Assembly (NCBI RefSeq): GCF_030294945.1
Contig: NZ_AP018448.1
Span: 1,488,001-1,552,000 of the forward strand
Direction: 5' to 3'
From: Streptomyces graminofaciens
Lineage (GTDB): Bacteria > Actinomycetota > Actinomycetes > Streptomycetales > Streptomycetaceae
Length of the DNA: 64,000 nt
Below are positions 7,620 through 15,957 of this stretch, piece after piece. The translations under genes and the position numbers were made by a program. Below the pieces are notes generated by a model. It saw only the letters and a list, made by a program, of their open reading frames with translations. It was not told the DNA's origin and did not search any database. The first letter of the stretch is position 1. The number at the start of each line of letters is the position of its first letter.

Positions 7620-8123
7620 CGTCACCAACCTCGGGACATGCACGCCGCTCCACGACGGCCCGTCCCCCAGGCCGTCACGGGTCCCCGACCGGTTCGGGGA
7701 GGTCAAACGACGAAAGAGTACGCAATGCGGCGACCGCCTCCGGCGCCCCTCCTCCACCGCCTCCGTGCGCCCCGGACGGCGGCGGCGCACACCAAGGTCG
7801 AGTTCGTGAACGGCGTCGAGTCGTCCTCCAGCCCGGCCTGGAGCCGATGCCCGCACTACGGCGTGACCGACCCCGACAGTTCGCGTGGCTCACGCGGAAG
7901 TCGACGCCGCCCACCTCCGCGGGCGGCCCGCGAGGCCGGCCGCCTCCGGGGCATCGGCACCGGGCGCGAACTGAGGATCAACGAACCCGGGACGGTCGTC
8001 CAACTCCTGCTGCGCGTCCTGCCGCATGATGGCGAACTAGCCGCGCCCGTCGGCGGCTTGCCCGGAGGCGAGGCGGTCGTGATCGCCGGTGTCGGCGTGG
8101 TCGGCCGCGTACGCTTGTCGGCC
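7620..8123. other. 504-bp gap with no convincing gene, possible gene remnant
   Basis: The gap lies between divergent TetR and mycothiol-enzyme-like genes. Short patches at about 7790-7880 and 7930-8035 show G/C third positions in the same frame as the gene that follows, but they are interrupted by low-complexity Arg/Pro/Ser-rich sequence and have no start signal or recognisable motif. It may be decayed coding sequence or simply a long intergenic region. Confidence 0.35.
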
Positions 8124-8807
8124 GTGTCGGCGCCGCACTACCGTGCCGACGTGGATCTCTTCTCAGCCTCTTGGTCGGCCTTGCGCACGGCGGTCGCGGG
8201 ACTCCCGGACGAGGACTTCGAGCGGCCGTCCGGTTGCGTCGGCTGGCTGGTGCGGGATCTCGTCTGTCATCTGGTCATCGACGCGCAGGACGTGCTGATC
8301 ACCCTCGCCACGCCCACCGACGCGGAGCCGACCGTCGACGCGGTGACCTACTGGCACGTCGAGGACCGGCCACCGACCGGCGAGGACCCGCTCGACGCGC
8401 TGACCGTCCGGCTGGCCGCCGCCTACGAGGAACCGCGTCTGCTCAAGTTCCACCTCGACGACGTCGGCTCGGCCGCCGGGCGCGCCGCCGAACTCGCCGA
8501 TCCCGGCGTCCGGGTGGGCACGCGCGACGAGGTCCTCACCGTGGGCGACTATCTCACCGCGTACGTGCTGGAGTGGAGGCTGCACCACCTCGACCTGATC
8601 GCGCATCTGCCGGACGCGCCGGAACCGCCCGCGGCGGGCCTGGCGCGATCCCGTGCGCTGCTGGAGAGGATCGCCGGCGTCGCGTTCCCCGCGTCGTTCA
8701 CCGACAAGGACGCGCTTGTCGTCGGCACGGGCCGTCGGGCAGCGACCGACGCGGAGCGGGCCGAACTCGGCGAGCCGGCCGCGAAACTGCCGCTCGTCCT
8801 CGGCTGA
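8124..8807 (+). CDS. DinB-like mycothiol-dependent maleylpyruvate isomerase-family protein
   Basis: About 227 residues with the four-helix DinB/MDMPI fold pattern common in actinobacteria (TIGR03083-type). The first helix reads DLFSASWSALRTAVAGL. A metal-binding His is expected in VRDLVCHLVIDAQD near residue 50 and further His residues in LEWRLHHLDLIAHL near 150. Members use mycothiol, or act as unknown metalloenzymes; the substrate here is unknown. The start is uncertain: GTG 8124 lacks a ribosome-binding site, TTG 8115 and GTG 8151 are alternatives, and TACGCT just upstream suggests a leaderless transcript. It converges with the ArsR gene, 39 bp away, with a CGGCCGG/CCGGCCG stem in between. 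Confidence 0.75.
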   Translation: MSAPHYRADVDLFSASWSALRTAVAGLPDEDFERPSGCVGWLVRDLVCHLVIDAQDVLITLATPTDAEPTVDAVTYWHVEDRPPTGEDPLDALTVRLAAAYEEPRLLKFHLDDVGSAAGRAAELADPGVRVGTRDEVLTVGDYLTAYVLEWRLHHLDLIAHLPDAPEPPAAGLARSRALLERIAGVAFPASFTDKDALVVGTGRRAATDAERAELGEPAAKLPLVLG

Positions 8808-8846
8808 CACGCGCTCGGCCGGGTGAGGGGGCGCGCTCCGGCCGGA

Positions 8847-9197
8847 TCACCCGGCGTCGGTGTCGTCGTCACGGAGGAGCAGGTCCAGCAGGCCGGGAAA
8901 ACGGGCGTCGAACTCCTCGCGGCGCAGGCGGTTGACGCGCTTGGGCCCCTCGTCCCGCTGTTCGACCAGACCGGCGCCGCGCAGTACCGAGAAGTGGTGG
9001 CTGAGCGCGGCCTTGCCGACGGGCACATCGAAGCTGCCGCAGCTGCGCGTCCAGTCGGCGGAGCCCGCCAACTCGCGGATCAGCTGGATGCGTACGGGAT
9101 CGGCGACCGCCGACAGCGCGGCCAGGACGGGCACCTCCTCGGGATCGGTGTGCACCGGTGCCGCGCGGTGACTTCCGCCCGCAGCCTGGTTCGGCAT
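8847..9197 (-). CDS. ArsR/SmtB-family winged-helix repressor
   Basis: A 116-residue ArsR-type regulator. The winged helix spans about 25-100, with ALSAVADPVRIQLIREL and the recognition helix region GKAALSHHFSVLRGAGLV followed by a short wing (EGPKRVNRLRREEF). The cysteine pair ELCVCDL of metal sensors is absent; only one Cys (RSCGSFDV) is present, so it is probably not a classical arsenite or zinc sensor. It is divergent from a quinone oxidoreductase gene across 148 bp containing a GTGTTC/GAACAC repeat. Such ArsR-QOR pairs are common in Streptomyces and probably respond to small electrophiles or quinones. Confidence 0.88.
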   Translation of the reverse strand: MPNQAAGGSHRAAPVHTDPEEVPVLAALSAVADPVRIQLIRELAGSADWTRSCGSFDVPVGKAALSHHFSVLRGAGLVEQRDEGPKRVNRLRREEFDARFPGLLDLLLRDDDTDAG

Positions 9198-9258
9198 GCC
9201 CCTCCCCTCGCCTCGCGCGTCCCCTCCGGGGCTTCGCGCGGATTGCCCCGGCCACTTG

Positions 9259-9311
9259 CCGAGTGTTCGATGGATATCTTACAGTCCGAGTGTTCGCTTT
9301 TCATTGAACAC
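9259..9311. promoter_or_regulatory. Candidate ArsR operator with repeated GAGTGTTCG
   Basis: GAGTGTTCG occurs at 9261-9269 and again at 9288-9296. The second copy forms an inverted repeat GTGTTC (9290-9295) / GAACAC (9306-9311). It lies in the divergent region between the ArsR and quinone oxidoreductase genes, where a shared repressor would act. Confidence 0.5.
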
Positions 9312-9345
9312 CCCCGAACCACTACGTCGAAGGGTGCGCCGAGTC

Positions 9346-10323
9346 ATGCGCGCAGTCGAGTTCCAGGAGTACGGCGCCCCCGAGGTGCTGAAGGTCGTGG
9401 AGGCCGAGACCCCCGAGCCCGGGCCGGGTCAGGTGACCATCGACGCCGTCTATGCCGGCGTGAACTTCGCCGACCTCAAGGCGCGGGCAGAGGGGTACCG
9501 GGTGGAGTCGCTGCCCTACCGTCCGGGGCTGGAGGTCTCCGGACGGGTCCGGGCCGTCGGTGACGGTGTCGAGGGTCTGCGCCCGGGGCAGGAGGTCGCG
9601 GCCCTGGTCGGCGGCGGCGCGTACGCGGAGGTGGTCGTCGCCGACGCCGTCACCGTCTTCCCGCTCCCCGAGGGCCTGGATCTGCGGACCTCCGCCACAC
9701 TGCCCACGGTGGTGCCGACCGCGCACGCCCTGCTCCACGAGGTGGGGCGGCTGCGGGCCGGGGAGACCGTGCTGGTGCACGGCGCGGCGGGCGGTATCGG
9801 CACGGTGGCCGGGCAGTTGGCGCGGGCGGCGGGTGCCAGCGCGGTGTACGGCGTGGTGTCCTCCGCGGCCAAGGCCGAGCACGCGCTCAAGCACGGCTAC
9901 GACGAGGTGTTCACCACCGACACGTTCGCCGACGACGTCCGCCGGGTCACCGGCGGCAGGGGCGTCGACTTGGTGCTCGACCCGGTGGGCGGCGACACCC
10001 TGCAGCGCGGCCTCGACACACTGGCCGTCTTCGGGCGCCTGGTGTCCTTCGGCAACGCGAGCGGGTCCGAGCCGTGGCACGTCGGCCAGCCCGAACTCTA
10101 CGCGCGGGGCCGTTCGGTCGGCGGCTTCTCCGTCCTGAGCCTCGCGCAGTCCGCGCCCGAGGCGCTGCGCGCCCTCGCCGAGCGCGCCTTCCGCACGGTC
10201 GCCGACGGCACGGTGAACCTTCCTGTCACCGCGGAGTTCGCGCTGTCGGAGGCGGCCGAGGCCCATCGGCTGATGGGCGGGCGTACGTCGACGGGCAAGC
10301 TGCTGCTGCGGATCTCCGGCTGA
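9346..10323 (+). CDS. Zinc-free NADPH:quinone oxidoreductase (MDR superfamily)
   Basis: A 325-residue medium-chain dehydrogenase/reductase. The N-terminal GroES-like domain contains AGVNFADLKAR and an AALVGGGAYAEVV strand; the nucleotide-binding domain has VLVHGAAGGIGTVAGQLAR near residue 145. The Cys/His zinc ligands of alcohol dehydrogenases are missing, as in quinone oxidoreductases, which pass electrons from NADPH to quinones or reduce activated alkenes. ATG at 9346 is preceded by GAAGGG eleven bases upstream. It is divergently paired with the ArsR gene, which probably controls it, and converges on the IlvD/Edd gene with only 32 bp between stops. Confidence 0.9.
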   Translation: MRAVEFQEYGAPEVLKVVEAETPEPGPGQVTIDAVYAGVNFADLKARAEGYRVESLPYRPGLEVSGRVRAVGDGVEGLRPGQEVAALVGGGAYAEVVVADAVTVFPLPEGLDLRTSATLPTVVPTAHALLHEVGRLRAGETVLVHGAAGGIGTVAGQLARAAGASAVYGVVSSAAKAEHALKHGYDEVFTTDTFADDVRRVTGGRGVDLVLDPVGGDTLQRGLDTLAVFGRLVSFGNASGSEPWHVGQPELYARGRSVGGFSVLSLAQSAPEALRALAERAFRTVADGTVNLPVTAEFALSEAAEAHRLMGGRTSTGKLLLRISG

Positions 10324-10355
10324 GGGCGGCCGGGACCCGCACGCCGCACGCTCGG

Positions 10356-12071
10356 TCAGTGCGACTCGCGGCTCACCTCGGAGCCGCTGGAGCCGAGGAG
10401 GAAGTCGAGGTCCGCGCCGGTGTCGGCCTGGAGGACGTGGTCGACGTAGAGGCGTTCCCAGCCGCGCCGGGGGGCGGCGAAGCCGTCGACGGTGGCCTGG
10501 TTCGGCTTCCGGCGGGCGAGTTCGTCGTCCGGTACGTCGACGTCGATGCGGCGGGCCTCGACGTCGAGGGTGATGAGGTCGCCGGTCCGTACGAGGGCGA
10601 GGGGGCCGCCGGCCGCGGCCTCCGGGGCCACGTGCAGGACGACCGTGCCGTACGCCGTGCCGCTCATGCGGCCGTCGCAGACGCGGACCATGTCGCGGAC
10701 GCCCTGTTCGAGGAGCTTCTTCGGCAGGGGCATGTTGGCGACCTCGGGCATGCCCGGGTAGCCCTTGGGGCCGCAGCCGCGCAGAACTAGGACGGAGTCG
10801 GCGTCCACGTCCAGGTCCGGGTCGTCGACACGGGCGTGGAAGTCCTCGACGGAGTCGAAGACGACGGCCCGGCCCCGATGGCGCAGCAGGTGCGGGGAGG
10901 CGGCGGCCGGTTTGACGAGCGCGCCGTCGGGGGCGAGGTTGCCGCGCAGGACGGCGATGCCGCCCTCGGCGACCAGTGGCTCGGCGCGGGTGCGGATGAC
11001 CTCGCCGTCCCAGATCGGGGCGTCGTCGAGGGAGTCGACGAGCGGCTCGCCGGTGACGGTCAGGGCGTCGGGGTCGAGCAGGTCGCGTACTTCGCGCAGG
11101 ACGGCGAGCAGTCCACCGGCGCGGTGGAAGTCCTCCATGAGGAAGCGGCCGGCCGGCTGGAGGTCCACCAGGACCGGTACCCGGGAGCCGACGCGGTCGA
11201 AGTCGTCGAGGGACAGGTCGACGCCCAGGCGGCCCGCGATCGCGAGCAGGTGGACGACGGCGTTGGTGGAACCGCCGACGGCGGCCAGCGCGACGATCGC
11301 GTTGTGGAAGGAGGCCTTGGTGAGGAAGGTTCCCGGCCGTCGGTCGGCGCCCACCATGTCCACCGCCAGCCGGCCCGTGTGGTGCGCGGCCTCCAGCAGC
11401 CGGCTGTCGGGGGCGGGGGTTCCGGCCGTACCGGGGACGATCGTGCCCAGGGCCTCGGCGACCAGCGCCATCGTCGACGCCGTACCCATCGTGTTGCAGT
11501 GGCCGCGGCTGCGGATCATCGCCGACTCGGAGCGGGTGAACTGCTCCTGGGAGAGCGTGCCCGCCCGGACCTCCTCCGACAGGCGCCACACGTCGGTGCC
11601 GCAGCCCAGCGGTGTGCCTCTGAAGGTGCCGGTGAGCATCGGGCCGCCGGGCATGACGACGGCGGGCAGGTCCACCGAGGCGGCGGCCATGAGCAGCGAC
11701 GGGATCGTCTTGTCGCAGCCGCCGAGCAGGACGACGCCGTCGATGGGGTTGGCCCGCAGCATCTCCTCCGTGGCCATGGCCGCCATGTTCCGCCACAGCA
11801 TCGCGGTGGGCCGCACCTGTGTCTCGCCGAGGGACACCACGGGCAGGTCCAGGGGGATTCCCCCGGCCTCGTACACGCCGTTTCGGACCGAGGCCGCGAC
11901 CTCGTCGAGATGCGCGTTGCAAGGGGTCAGGTCCGAGGCGGTGTTGGCGATGGCGATCTGCGGCCGGCCGGTGAAGGCGTCGCCCGGCGCGCCCCGCCGC
12001 ATCCACGCCCGGTGGATATAGGCGTTGCGGTCCTGACCCGCGTACCACTGATCGCTGCGGAGCTTCCCCAT
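10356..12071 (-). CDS. IlvD/Edd-family sugar-acid dehydratase
   Basis: A 571-residue dihydroxyacid/sugar-acid dehydratase. It shows the family Fe-S ligands in TPCNAH, GGCDKTIPS and GHCNTMGTAS, and the C-terminal signature GCGPKGYPGMPE followed by CDGRMSGTAYG. It dehydrates a 2,3-dihydroxy acid to a 2-keto-3-deoxy acid. Neighbours argue for a sugar acid (arabinonate, xylonate or fuconate type) rather than branched-chain amino acid synthesis: an IclR regulator starts 49 bp away in the opposite direction, followed by FAH-family and Zn-dehydrogenase genes. ATG at 12071 is used, with AAGAG about seven bases upstream; the longer frame overlaps the regulator. Confidence 0.9.
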   Translation of the reverse strand: MGKLRSDQWYAGQDRNAYIHRAWMRRGAPGDAFTGRPQIAIANTASDLTPCNAHLDEVAASVRNGVYEAGGIPLDLPVVSLGETQVRPTAMLWRNMAAMATEEMLRANPIDGVVLLGGCDKTIPSLLMAAASVDLPAVVMPGGPMLTGTFRGTPLGCGTDVWRLSEEVRAGTLSQEQFTRSESAMIRSRGHCNTMGTASTMALVAEALGTIVPGTAGTPAPDSRLLEAAHHTGRLAVDMVGADRRPGTFLTKASFHNAIVALAAVGGSTNAVVHLLAIAGRLGVDLSLDDFDRVGSRVPVLVDLQPAGRFLMEDFHRAGGLLAVLREVRDLLDPDALTVTGEPLVDSLDDAPIWDGEVIRTRAEPLVAEGGIAVLRGNLAPDGALVKPAAASPHLLRHRGRAVVFDSVEDFHARVDDPDLDVDADSVLVLRGCGPKGYPGMPEVANMPLPKKLLEQGVRDMVRVCDGRMSGTAYGTVVLHVAPEAAAGGPLALVRTGDLITLDVEARRIDVDVPDDELARRKPNQATVDGFAAPRRGWERLYVDHVLQADTGADLDFLLGSSGSEVSRESH

Positions 12072-12081
12072 CGACAGCTCT

Positions 12082-12116
12082 TTCCAGTAGTCGGTACAGC
12101 GGTCTACAGTCTGGAA
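12082..12116. promoter_or_regulatory. Inverted repeat in the IlvD/IclR divergent promoter
   Basis: TTCCAG (12082-12087) and CTGGAA (12111-12116) form an inverted repeat with a 23-base spacer inside the 49-bp divergent gap. It could be the IclR operator controlling both directions; the evidence is position and symmetry only. Confidence 0.35.
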
Positions 12117-12120
12117 CGCC

Positions 12121-12945
12121 ATGGAGCATACGCAGACGTACGACGGTTCGACAGCCCCCGGCGAGGCCGGTCCGAGCGGCGCCGACGGCAACCGTCTCGT
12201 GGGGTCGGACCGAGTGCTCGCGGTCCTCAAGGAGCTGGCCCGGTATCCCGACGGGGTGGGGCTGGAGGAGCTGACCCGGGCGATCGGCAGTCCCAAGCCG
12301 ACCGTGCACCGGGCGCTCGGTGCCCTGCGGCGGGCCGGTCTCGCCGACCAGGACGCCCGCGGCCGCTACGGGCTCGGTGACGAGTTCCTGCGGATGGCGT
12401 TCGCCCACCACGAGGTCCGGCCCGAGCACGTCCGCGTCCGTCCCGTGCTGGAGGCGCTGGCGCACCGGTTCGGCGAGACGGCGCACTACGCGGTGCTCGA
12501 CGGCCGTGAGGTCGTCTACCGCGCCAAGGTCGACCCGCCCGCCGGCGCGGTCCGGCTGACGTCGACGATCGGCGGGCGGAACCCCGCCCACACGACCGCC
12601 GTCGGAAAACTGCTGCTCGCCCGGGAGTTGAGCGCCCTGGAGGAGGCCGAGGCCTGGATCGGCGGTTCACCCCTGGAGCGTCGCACGCCACGGACGCTGT
12701 GCACGGCGGCCGAGCTGTGGCGCGAGCTGGTGGCCACCCGCGAACGGGGCTACGGCGTCGACGACCAGGAGAACGAGACCGGGGTCAACTGCCTCGCCCT
12801 GCCCCTGTATCTCACCTCGCCGACCGCTCCCTCCGGTGCCGTGAGCGTCAGCGCGCTGGCCTACCGGACGCCGCTCGCCGCCCTCGTCGACGCCCTCGAG
12901 GAGATCCGCGCCCTCCTCGGTCCGCTGGGCGAGCCGCACCGCTGA
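12121..12945 (+). CDS. IclR-family transcriptional regulator
   Basis: A 274-residue IclR protein with a 25-residue N-terminal extension. The winged helix spans about 28-85 (SDRVLAVLKELARYPDGVGL, then SPKPTVHRALGALRRAGLA), and the effector-binding domain about 100-265, including STIGGRNPAHTTAVGKLLL and NCLALPLYLTSPTAPSGAVS. IclR effectors are usually small acids. It is divergent from the sugar-acid dehydratase and leads a plus-strand unit with the FAH-family and dehydrogenase genes, so it probably senses a sugar-acid intermediate. Confidence 0.92.
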   Translation: MEHTQTYDGSTAPGEAGPSGADGNRLVGSDRVLAVLKELARYPDGVGLEELTRAIGSPKPTVHRALGALRRAGLADQDARGRYGLGDEFLRMAFAHHEVRPEHVRVRPVLEALAHRFGETAHYAVLDGREVVYRAKVDPPAGAVRLTSTIGGRNPAHTTAVGKLLLARELSALEEAEAWIGGSPLERRTPRTLCTAAELWRELVATRERGYGVDDQENETGVNCLALPLYLTSPTAPSGAVSVSALAYRTPLAALVDALEEIRALLGPLGEPHR

Positions 12946-12986
12946 TCCCCGCCCGCTCCCAAGTCACCCAACCTGGAGACAGACCC

Positions 12987-13847
12987 GTGTACCTCATGCG
13001 CATCGGTGCCCCCGGCGCCGAGAAGCCCGTCGCCCGTATCGACGACGAGACCTATGTCGACCTCTCCGACGTCGTCACGGACTTCGACGAGGCGTTCTTC
13101 GGATCGGAGGGGCTCGAGCGCGTCCGTCCCCTCGTGGCCGAGCGGGCCGAGGCGGGGCAGGTGTCCCGCTTCGCCGGGGAACGTGTCGGCGCCCCCATCG
13201 CGCGCCCGCACCAGATCCTGTGCATCGGCCTCAACTACCGCGACCACGCTGCCGAGAGCGGCATGGCCGTGCCGGACGAGCCGATCCTGTTCACCAAGTC
13301 CCCCAACACGCTCATCGGCCCGAACGACGACGTACGCATCCCGCGCGGCTCCACCAGGACCGACTGGGAGGTGGAGCTGGGCATCGTGATCGGCAGGCGC
13401 ACGAGCTATCTGGACTCGGTGGAGGAGGCGCGTGCCGCCATCGCCGGGTATGTCGTCGTCAACGACGTCAGCGAGCGCGCCTTCCAGTTGGAGCGGGGCG
13501 GGCAGTGGGCCAAGGGCAAGTCCGCCGAGACGTTCAACCCCGCCGGGCCCTGGCTCGCCACCACCGACGAGATCGACGACGTGATCGCGCTGGACATGTG
13601 GCTGGACGTCAACGGGGTGCGCCGGCAGACCGGCAGCACCAAGACGATGATCTTCGACCCGTACTTCATCGTGCACTACCTCAGCCAGTTCCTCGTCCTG
13701 GAGCCCGGCGACCTGATCAACACGGGCACCCCGCCCGGCGTCGGCATGGGCCTCACCCCGCCCGTGTATCTCCAGCCGGGCGATGTGATGGAGCTGGGCA
13801 TCAAGCACCTCGGCAGCCAGCGCCAGCACGTGCTCGGGCCCCGGTGA
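12987..13847 (+). CDS. FAH-family 2,4-diketo-acid hydrolase-like protein
   Basis: A 286-residue fumarylacetoacetate hydrolase-fold protein. Core motifs are CIGLNYRDHAAESG near residue 80, the metal-binding acidic pair in DWEVELGIVIG near 130, GYVVVNDVSER near 160, FNPAGPWLATTDEI and the C-terminal INTGTPPGVGMG. The fold cleaves or hydrates diketo acids using Mg. Beside a sugar-acid dehydratase and a dehydrogenase it fits the hydrolase step on a 2,4-diketo-3-deoxy acid, as in the non-phosphorylative L-fucose and L-rhamnose routes; this is inference from context. GTG at 12987 is preferred because GGAG lies eight bases before it; ATG 12996 would be too far. Confidence 0.88.
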   Translation: MYLMRIGAPGAEKPVARIDDETYVDLSDVVTDFDEAFFGSEGLERVRPLVAERAEAGQVSRFAGERVGAPIARPHQILCIGLNYRDHAAESGMAVPDEPILFTKSPNTLIGPNDDVRIPRGSTRTDWEVELGIVIGRRTSYLDSVEEARAAIAGYVVVNDVSERAFQLERGGQWAKGKSAETFNPAGPWLATTDEIDDVIALDMWLDVNGVRRQTGSTKTMIFDPYFIVHYLSQFLVLEPGDLINTGTPPGVGMGLTPPVYLQPGDVMELGIKHLGSQRQHVLGPR

Positions 13848-13858
13848 GCGGTCGCCTC

Positions 13859-14878
13859 ATGCGCGCGTTCGTCCTGACCGCCCCCGGCGCGTACGAGGTC
13901 CAGGACCTCCCGGCGCCGGTGGCGGGCCCCGGTGAGGTCGTCGTGGACGTGGAGCGGGTCGGGGTGTGCGGCACCGACGTGGAGTTCTTCACCGGCGCGA
14001 TGGCCTATCTGCACCAGGGGCACTCCTCCTACCCGATGCGGCTCGGCCACGAGTGGGCCGGGCGGGTGGCGGCGGTCGGTGACGGCGTCGACCCCGGCTG
14101 GCTCGGCCGCCGGGTCATGGGCGACACGATGCTGGGCTGTGGCCGGTGCCGCCGCTGTCTCCGGGGCCATCAGCACGTGTGCGAGGTACGCCGGGAGGTC
14201 GGCATACGCGGGGGCCGGGCCGGTGCCCTCGCCGAGCAACTCGCGGTACCGGCCTCCTCGTTGCACGCTCTGCCCGACTCCGTCGACGCCGTGCTCGGCG
14301 CCCTCGTCGAGCCGGGCGGCAACGCCCTGCGCGCCGCGCAGGCCACCGAGCCACGCCCCGGGGACCGTGCCCTGGTGCTGGGCCCGGGGACGATCGGGCT
14401 GCTGGTCGCGATGTTCCTGCGTGCCGCCGGTGCGGAGGTCCATCTACTGGGCGCCACGGACAGCTCCCTCGCCTTCGCCCGCGAACTGGGCTTCGCGCAC
14501 GTGTGGACGGAGGCTGCCGTCCCGGACCTGCCCTTCGACGCCGTCGTGGACGCCACGAACGCCGCCCGGCTGCCGGAGCGGGCCCTTGCGTCGGTGGAGC
14601 CGGGTGGCCGTGTCGTCTACATCGGGCTGGCCGGCGAGCCCAGCAGGATCGACACCCGCGCGCTCGTCCTCAAGGACGTGACGGCGGTGGGCGTCCTGTC
14701 CGCCTCCCCCGGCCTCGACGCCACCGTCCGCGCGTACGCCGACGGGTCGGTCGATCCCCGGCCGCTCGTCGCCGCCACCGTGGGCCTCGACGAGGTGGGC
14801 CCCGTGCTCGCCGGCGAGCGCCCGGACGGCGCCGGGCCCGGCCCCAAGATCCACGTCGACCCCCGGCTCATACGCTGA
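13859..14878 (+). CDS. Zinc-dependent alcohol/polyol dehydrogenase (MDR superfamily)
   Basis: A 339-residue dehydrogenase. The catalytic-zinc ligands are visible as VGVCGTDVEFF and RLGHEWAG, and the structural-zinc cysteines as CGRCRRCLRGHQHVC. The cofactor loop is VLGPGTIGLLVAMFL near residue 170. It would oxidise a sugar or deoxy-keto-acid alcohol with NAD(P); in this operon an attractive role is making the 2,4-diketo acid for the preceding hydrolase. A GTG at 13844 overlaps the previous stop (GTGA) and is an alternative start; ATG 13859 gives the usual MRAF-type start. The gene overlaps the 3' end of the convergent aldolase gene by 11 bp. Confidence 0.88.
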   Translation: MRAFVLTAPGAYEVQDLPAPVAGPGEVVVDVERVGVCGTDVEFFTGAMAYLHQGHSSYPMRLGHEWAGRVAAVGDGVDPGWLGRRVMGDTMLGCGRCRRCLRGHQHVCEVRREVGIRGGRAGALAEQLAVPASSLHALPDSVDAVLGALVEPGGNALRAAQATEPRPGDRALVLGPGTIGLLVAMFLRAAGAEVHLLGATDSSLAFARELGFAHVWTEAAVPDLPFDAVVDATNAARLPERALASVEPGGRVVYIGLAGEPSRIDTRALVLKDVTAVGVLSASPGLDATVRAYADGSVDPRPLVAATVGLDEVGPVLAGERPDGAGPGPKIHVDPRLIR

Positions 14879-15941
14879 CGGTCGGTCGGGCGGCGTGTCG
14901 GACGACGGCCCGGAGCAGGTCGTCGACGTCCTCCGGCGTGGTCGCGAACGACGTCACGAAGCGGACGACGCCCGGCTCCCAGCGGTCGTGGTAGAAGGCG
15001 TACCCGTCGGCCAGGAGGCCTTCGGTGACCTGCTGGGGCAGGCGGCAGAAGAGGATGTTGACGTCGGTCGCGCCGAGCAGGCCGACCTCGGGTATCGCCT
15101 TCAGCCCCTCCTGGAGCCGGGCGGCCATGGCATTGGCGTGGGACGCGTTGCGCAGCCACAGGTCGTCGGTGAGATAGGCGTCGAGCTGGGCGGCCTGGAA
15201 CCGCATCTTGGCGGCGAGCTGGCCCGCGCGCTTGGCGCGGAAGGAGAGTTCCGGGGTGAGGGAGCGGTCGAAGACGACGATCGCGTCGGCGGTCATCGTG
15301 CCGTTCTTGGTGGCGCCGAAGGACAGCAGGTCGACTCCGGCCCGCCAGGTCAGCTCGGCGGGAGTGCGGCCCAGGGAGGCGACGGCGCCGGCGAACCGGG
15401 CACCGTCCATGTGCAGCCGCAGCCCCGCCTCCTCGGTGATCCCGCCCAGGGTGCCGAGCTCGTCGAGGCTGTAGACAGCCCCGGTCTCCGTGGCCTGGGT
15501 GACGCCGACCACCGAGGGTTCCACGCTGTGCACGTCCCCGGCCTTGTGCCGTACGGCCGCCCGCAGTTCACGGGGGTCGATCTTGGCGTCGTCGCCGCCG
15601 AGCGGGACGAGCTTGGCGCCCGCGGTGTAGAACTCGGGCGCCCCGCACTCGTCGTTGTTGATGTGGCTGTCGCGGTGGCACAGCACGCTGCCCCAGGGCG
15701 GGGTCAGCGCGGCCAGGCTCAGCGCGTTCGCGGCGGACCCCGTGGAGACGAGCAGTACGTCGACCTCGCGCTCGAAGAGGTCGCTCAGGCGGCGCCGGAC
15801 CGCTGCCGTGCTGTCGTCGGCACCGTAGGGCAGGGCCGGGCCGGAGGCGGCCCGAGCCATGGCCTCGATGATCTCCGGGGAGGTGCCGGCGACGTTGTCG
15901 CTGCTGAAGACGCGTGCCGTTGCGGAACTCGTGGTGTTCAT
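14868..15941 (-). CDS. ltaE: PLP-dependent threonine aldolase (low-specificity type)
   Basis: A 357-residue fold-type I PLP enzyme. It shows FSSDNVAGTSPEI at the start, YGADDSTAAVRRRL near 40, STGSAANALSL for phosphate binding, the acidic residue in LHMDGARFAGA, and the cofactor lysine in LLSFGATKNGTM near 210. It cleaves beta-hydroxy amino acids such as threonine to glycine and an aldehyde. ATG at 15941 has AAGGA nine bases upstream and begins 16 bp after the stop of a TetR gene, so the two form an operon. Confidence 0.9.
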   Translation of the reverse strand: MNTTSSATARVFSSDNVAGTSPEIIEAMARAASGPALPYGADDSTAAVRRRLSDLFEREVDVLLVSTGSAANALSLAALTPPWGSVLCHRDSHINNDECGAPEFYTAGAKLVPLGGDDAKIDPRELRAAVRHKAGDVHSVEPSVVGVTQATETGAVYSLDELGTLGGITEEAGLRLHMDGARFAGAVASLGRTPAELTWRAGVDLLSFGATKNGTMTADAIVVFDRSLTPELSFRAKRAGQLAAKMRFQAAQLDAYLTDDLWLRNASHANAMAARLQEGLKAIPEVGLLGATDVNILFCRLPQQVTEGLLADGYAFYHDRWEPGVVRFVTSFATTPEDVDDLLRAVVRHAARPTVSV

Positions 15942-15957
15942 GGTCGGAATCCTTGAG

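Noticed and set aside
10356..12071. The IlvD-like gene as the branched-chain amino acid dihydroxyacid dehydratase
   Set aside because: The IclR, FAH and Zn-dehydrogenase neighbours and the absence of other ilv genes fit a catabolic sugar-acid dehydratase better.
9322..12591. A long minus-strand frame of about 1089 codons over the quinone oxidoreductase, dehydratase and IclR genes
   Set aside because: It crosses three well-supported genes on both strands and translates to Arg/Pro-rich noise.
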